NCBI GenBank assembly: GCA_029861955.1
Contig: JAOTYK010000033.1
Coordinates: 1-35,395, forward strand
DNA: 35,395 nucleotides
Reading direction: 5' to 3'
From: Acidobacteriota bacterium
Lineage (GTDB): Bacteria; Acidobacteriota; Polarisedimenticolia; Polarisedimenticolales; Polarisedimenticolaceae
Shown: positions 34,877 to 35,395 of the stretch, piece by piece
How positions within the stretch are numbered: the first letter of the stretch is position 1
Layout: every line of letters starts with the position of its first letter
The notes under the pieces: model-generated
Told to the model about the DNA's origin: nothing
Databases searched by the model: none
Seen by the model: only the letters and a program-made list of their open reading frames with translations
Position numbers and translations under genes: made by a program

Positions 34877-35395
34877 GTGGCAAGACAATCGACGACACGT
34901 GCAGACATTGCGATGATCGGTCTGGGCGTGATGGGTCGCAATTTCGCCCTCAACATGGTCGATCACGGCTTCAACGTCGCCGTGCACGACATCGATCCCG
35001 ACGCGATCGCCCGTTTCGCCGCAGAGAACACGGGGGCGGCGGGCACCATCGTGCCGTGCCGGACGCTGAAGAAGCTGCTTGACGTCCTGACCCGACCCCG
35101 ACGGATCGTGATGCTGGTTCCTGCCGGCGCTCCGGTCGACGCCGTCATCCGTTCGTTGGGGCGGGGCCTGACCCGCGGCGACGTCCTCGTCGATGGGGGC
35201 AACAGCCTCTGGACCGACACCGAGCGGCGGCAGACGGCGTTGACACCACGTGGAATCCATTTCGTGGGCTCCGGTGTTTCGGGCGGCGAGGTCGGGGCGC
35301 GATTCGGACCGTCGCTCATGCCCGGCGGCAGCCGCGACGCGTGGCGGATACTCCGACCGATCTGGAACGCGGTCGCGGCACGGGTCGATCGAAAG
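34877..35395 (+). CDS. gnd: 6-phosphogluconate dehydrogenase, 5' part (runs off the window)
   Basis: The first 173 codons of an NADP-linked 6-phosphogluconate dehydrogenase, pentose phosphate pathway, giving ribulose 5-phosphate, CO2 and NADPH. The N terminus has the Rossmann loop IGLGVMGRN, then VMLVPAGAPVDAV, DGGNS with the substrate-binding asparagine and serine, and GSGVSGGEVGARFGPSLMPGG, which is diagnostic. The start is a GTG with GGAG seven bases upstream; there is no ATG in frame before the Rossmann strand. The frame is open to the last base, so the catalytic lysine and C-terminal domains are outside this window. Confidence 0.96.
   Translation, partial: MARQSTTRADIAMIGLGVMGRNFALNMVDHGFNVAVHDIDPDAIARFAAENTGAAGTIVPCRTLKKLLDVLTRPRRIVMLVPAGAPVDAVIRSLGRGLTRGDVLVDGGNSLWTDTERRQTALTPRGIHFVGSGVSGGEVGARFGPSLMPGGSRDAWRILRPIWNAVAARVDRK

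Noticed and set aside
34213-35082. 289-codon plus-strand frame spanning the M1 gene start and gnd
   Set aside because: Out of frame with gnd, antisense to the M1 peptidase, arginine-rich without motifs.

Overview
This is a gene-dense, GC-rich stretch of a Gram-negative bacterial chromosome. Intergenic gaps are under about 175 bp and many genes overlap at start/stop codons. Outer-membrane and lipoprotein genes (a beta-barrel with TPRs, several lipobox proteins), DprA, five zinc ribbons on TopA, sulfatase-like proteins ending in an LGY motif, a DUF4097 protein and a TRAP-TAXI transporter would fit Acidobacteriota or a similar soil or sediment lineage. That placement is an impression, since there is no rRNA or other marker here. 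The oxygen-dependent HemF suggests an organism that meets oxygen.

Left part (107-7410, minus strand): a tightly coupled five-gene operon encodes a TPR/outer-membrane beta-barrel protein, a stand-alone receiver, a membrane-anchored HEAT-repeat protein, a processive family-2 glycosyltransferase and a secreted TPR-glycoside hydrolase. It reads as a synthase-dependent exopolysaccharide production and export machine. It is laid out like Pga (barrel/TPR, synthase, periplasmic hydrolase) but with unusual accessory parts. A good sigma70-type promoter lies in front of it.

Middle (7549-18488): dprA-topA-DUF971 run as an operon. They are followed by a UPF0158 protein, a methyltransferase, alanine racemase, and a secreted DUF4097 protein with eight DTGSG repeats. 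Next come rmlB-rmlA (dTDP-sugar precursors) with an EamA exporter, then a CheX-like protein. A near-perfect 17-nt-arm inverted repeat covers the rmlB ribosome site and start codon.

Right part (18662-35395): two convergent alkaline-phosphatase-superfamily lipoproteins and a secreted VWA protein with 85-residue repeats. Then hemF with an M23 peptidase, a lytic transglycosylase with two solute-binding domains, and a TAXI-TRAP transporter operon ending in a GIY-YIG nuclease. A GNAT acetyltransferase, an M1 aminopeptidase with a polytopic membrane protein, and the start of gnd complete the window. The shared themes are cell-envelope building, peptidoglycan turnover, extracellular polysaccharide and nucleotide-sugar supply. 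I saw no tRNA, rRNA, CRISPR array or mobile element.
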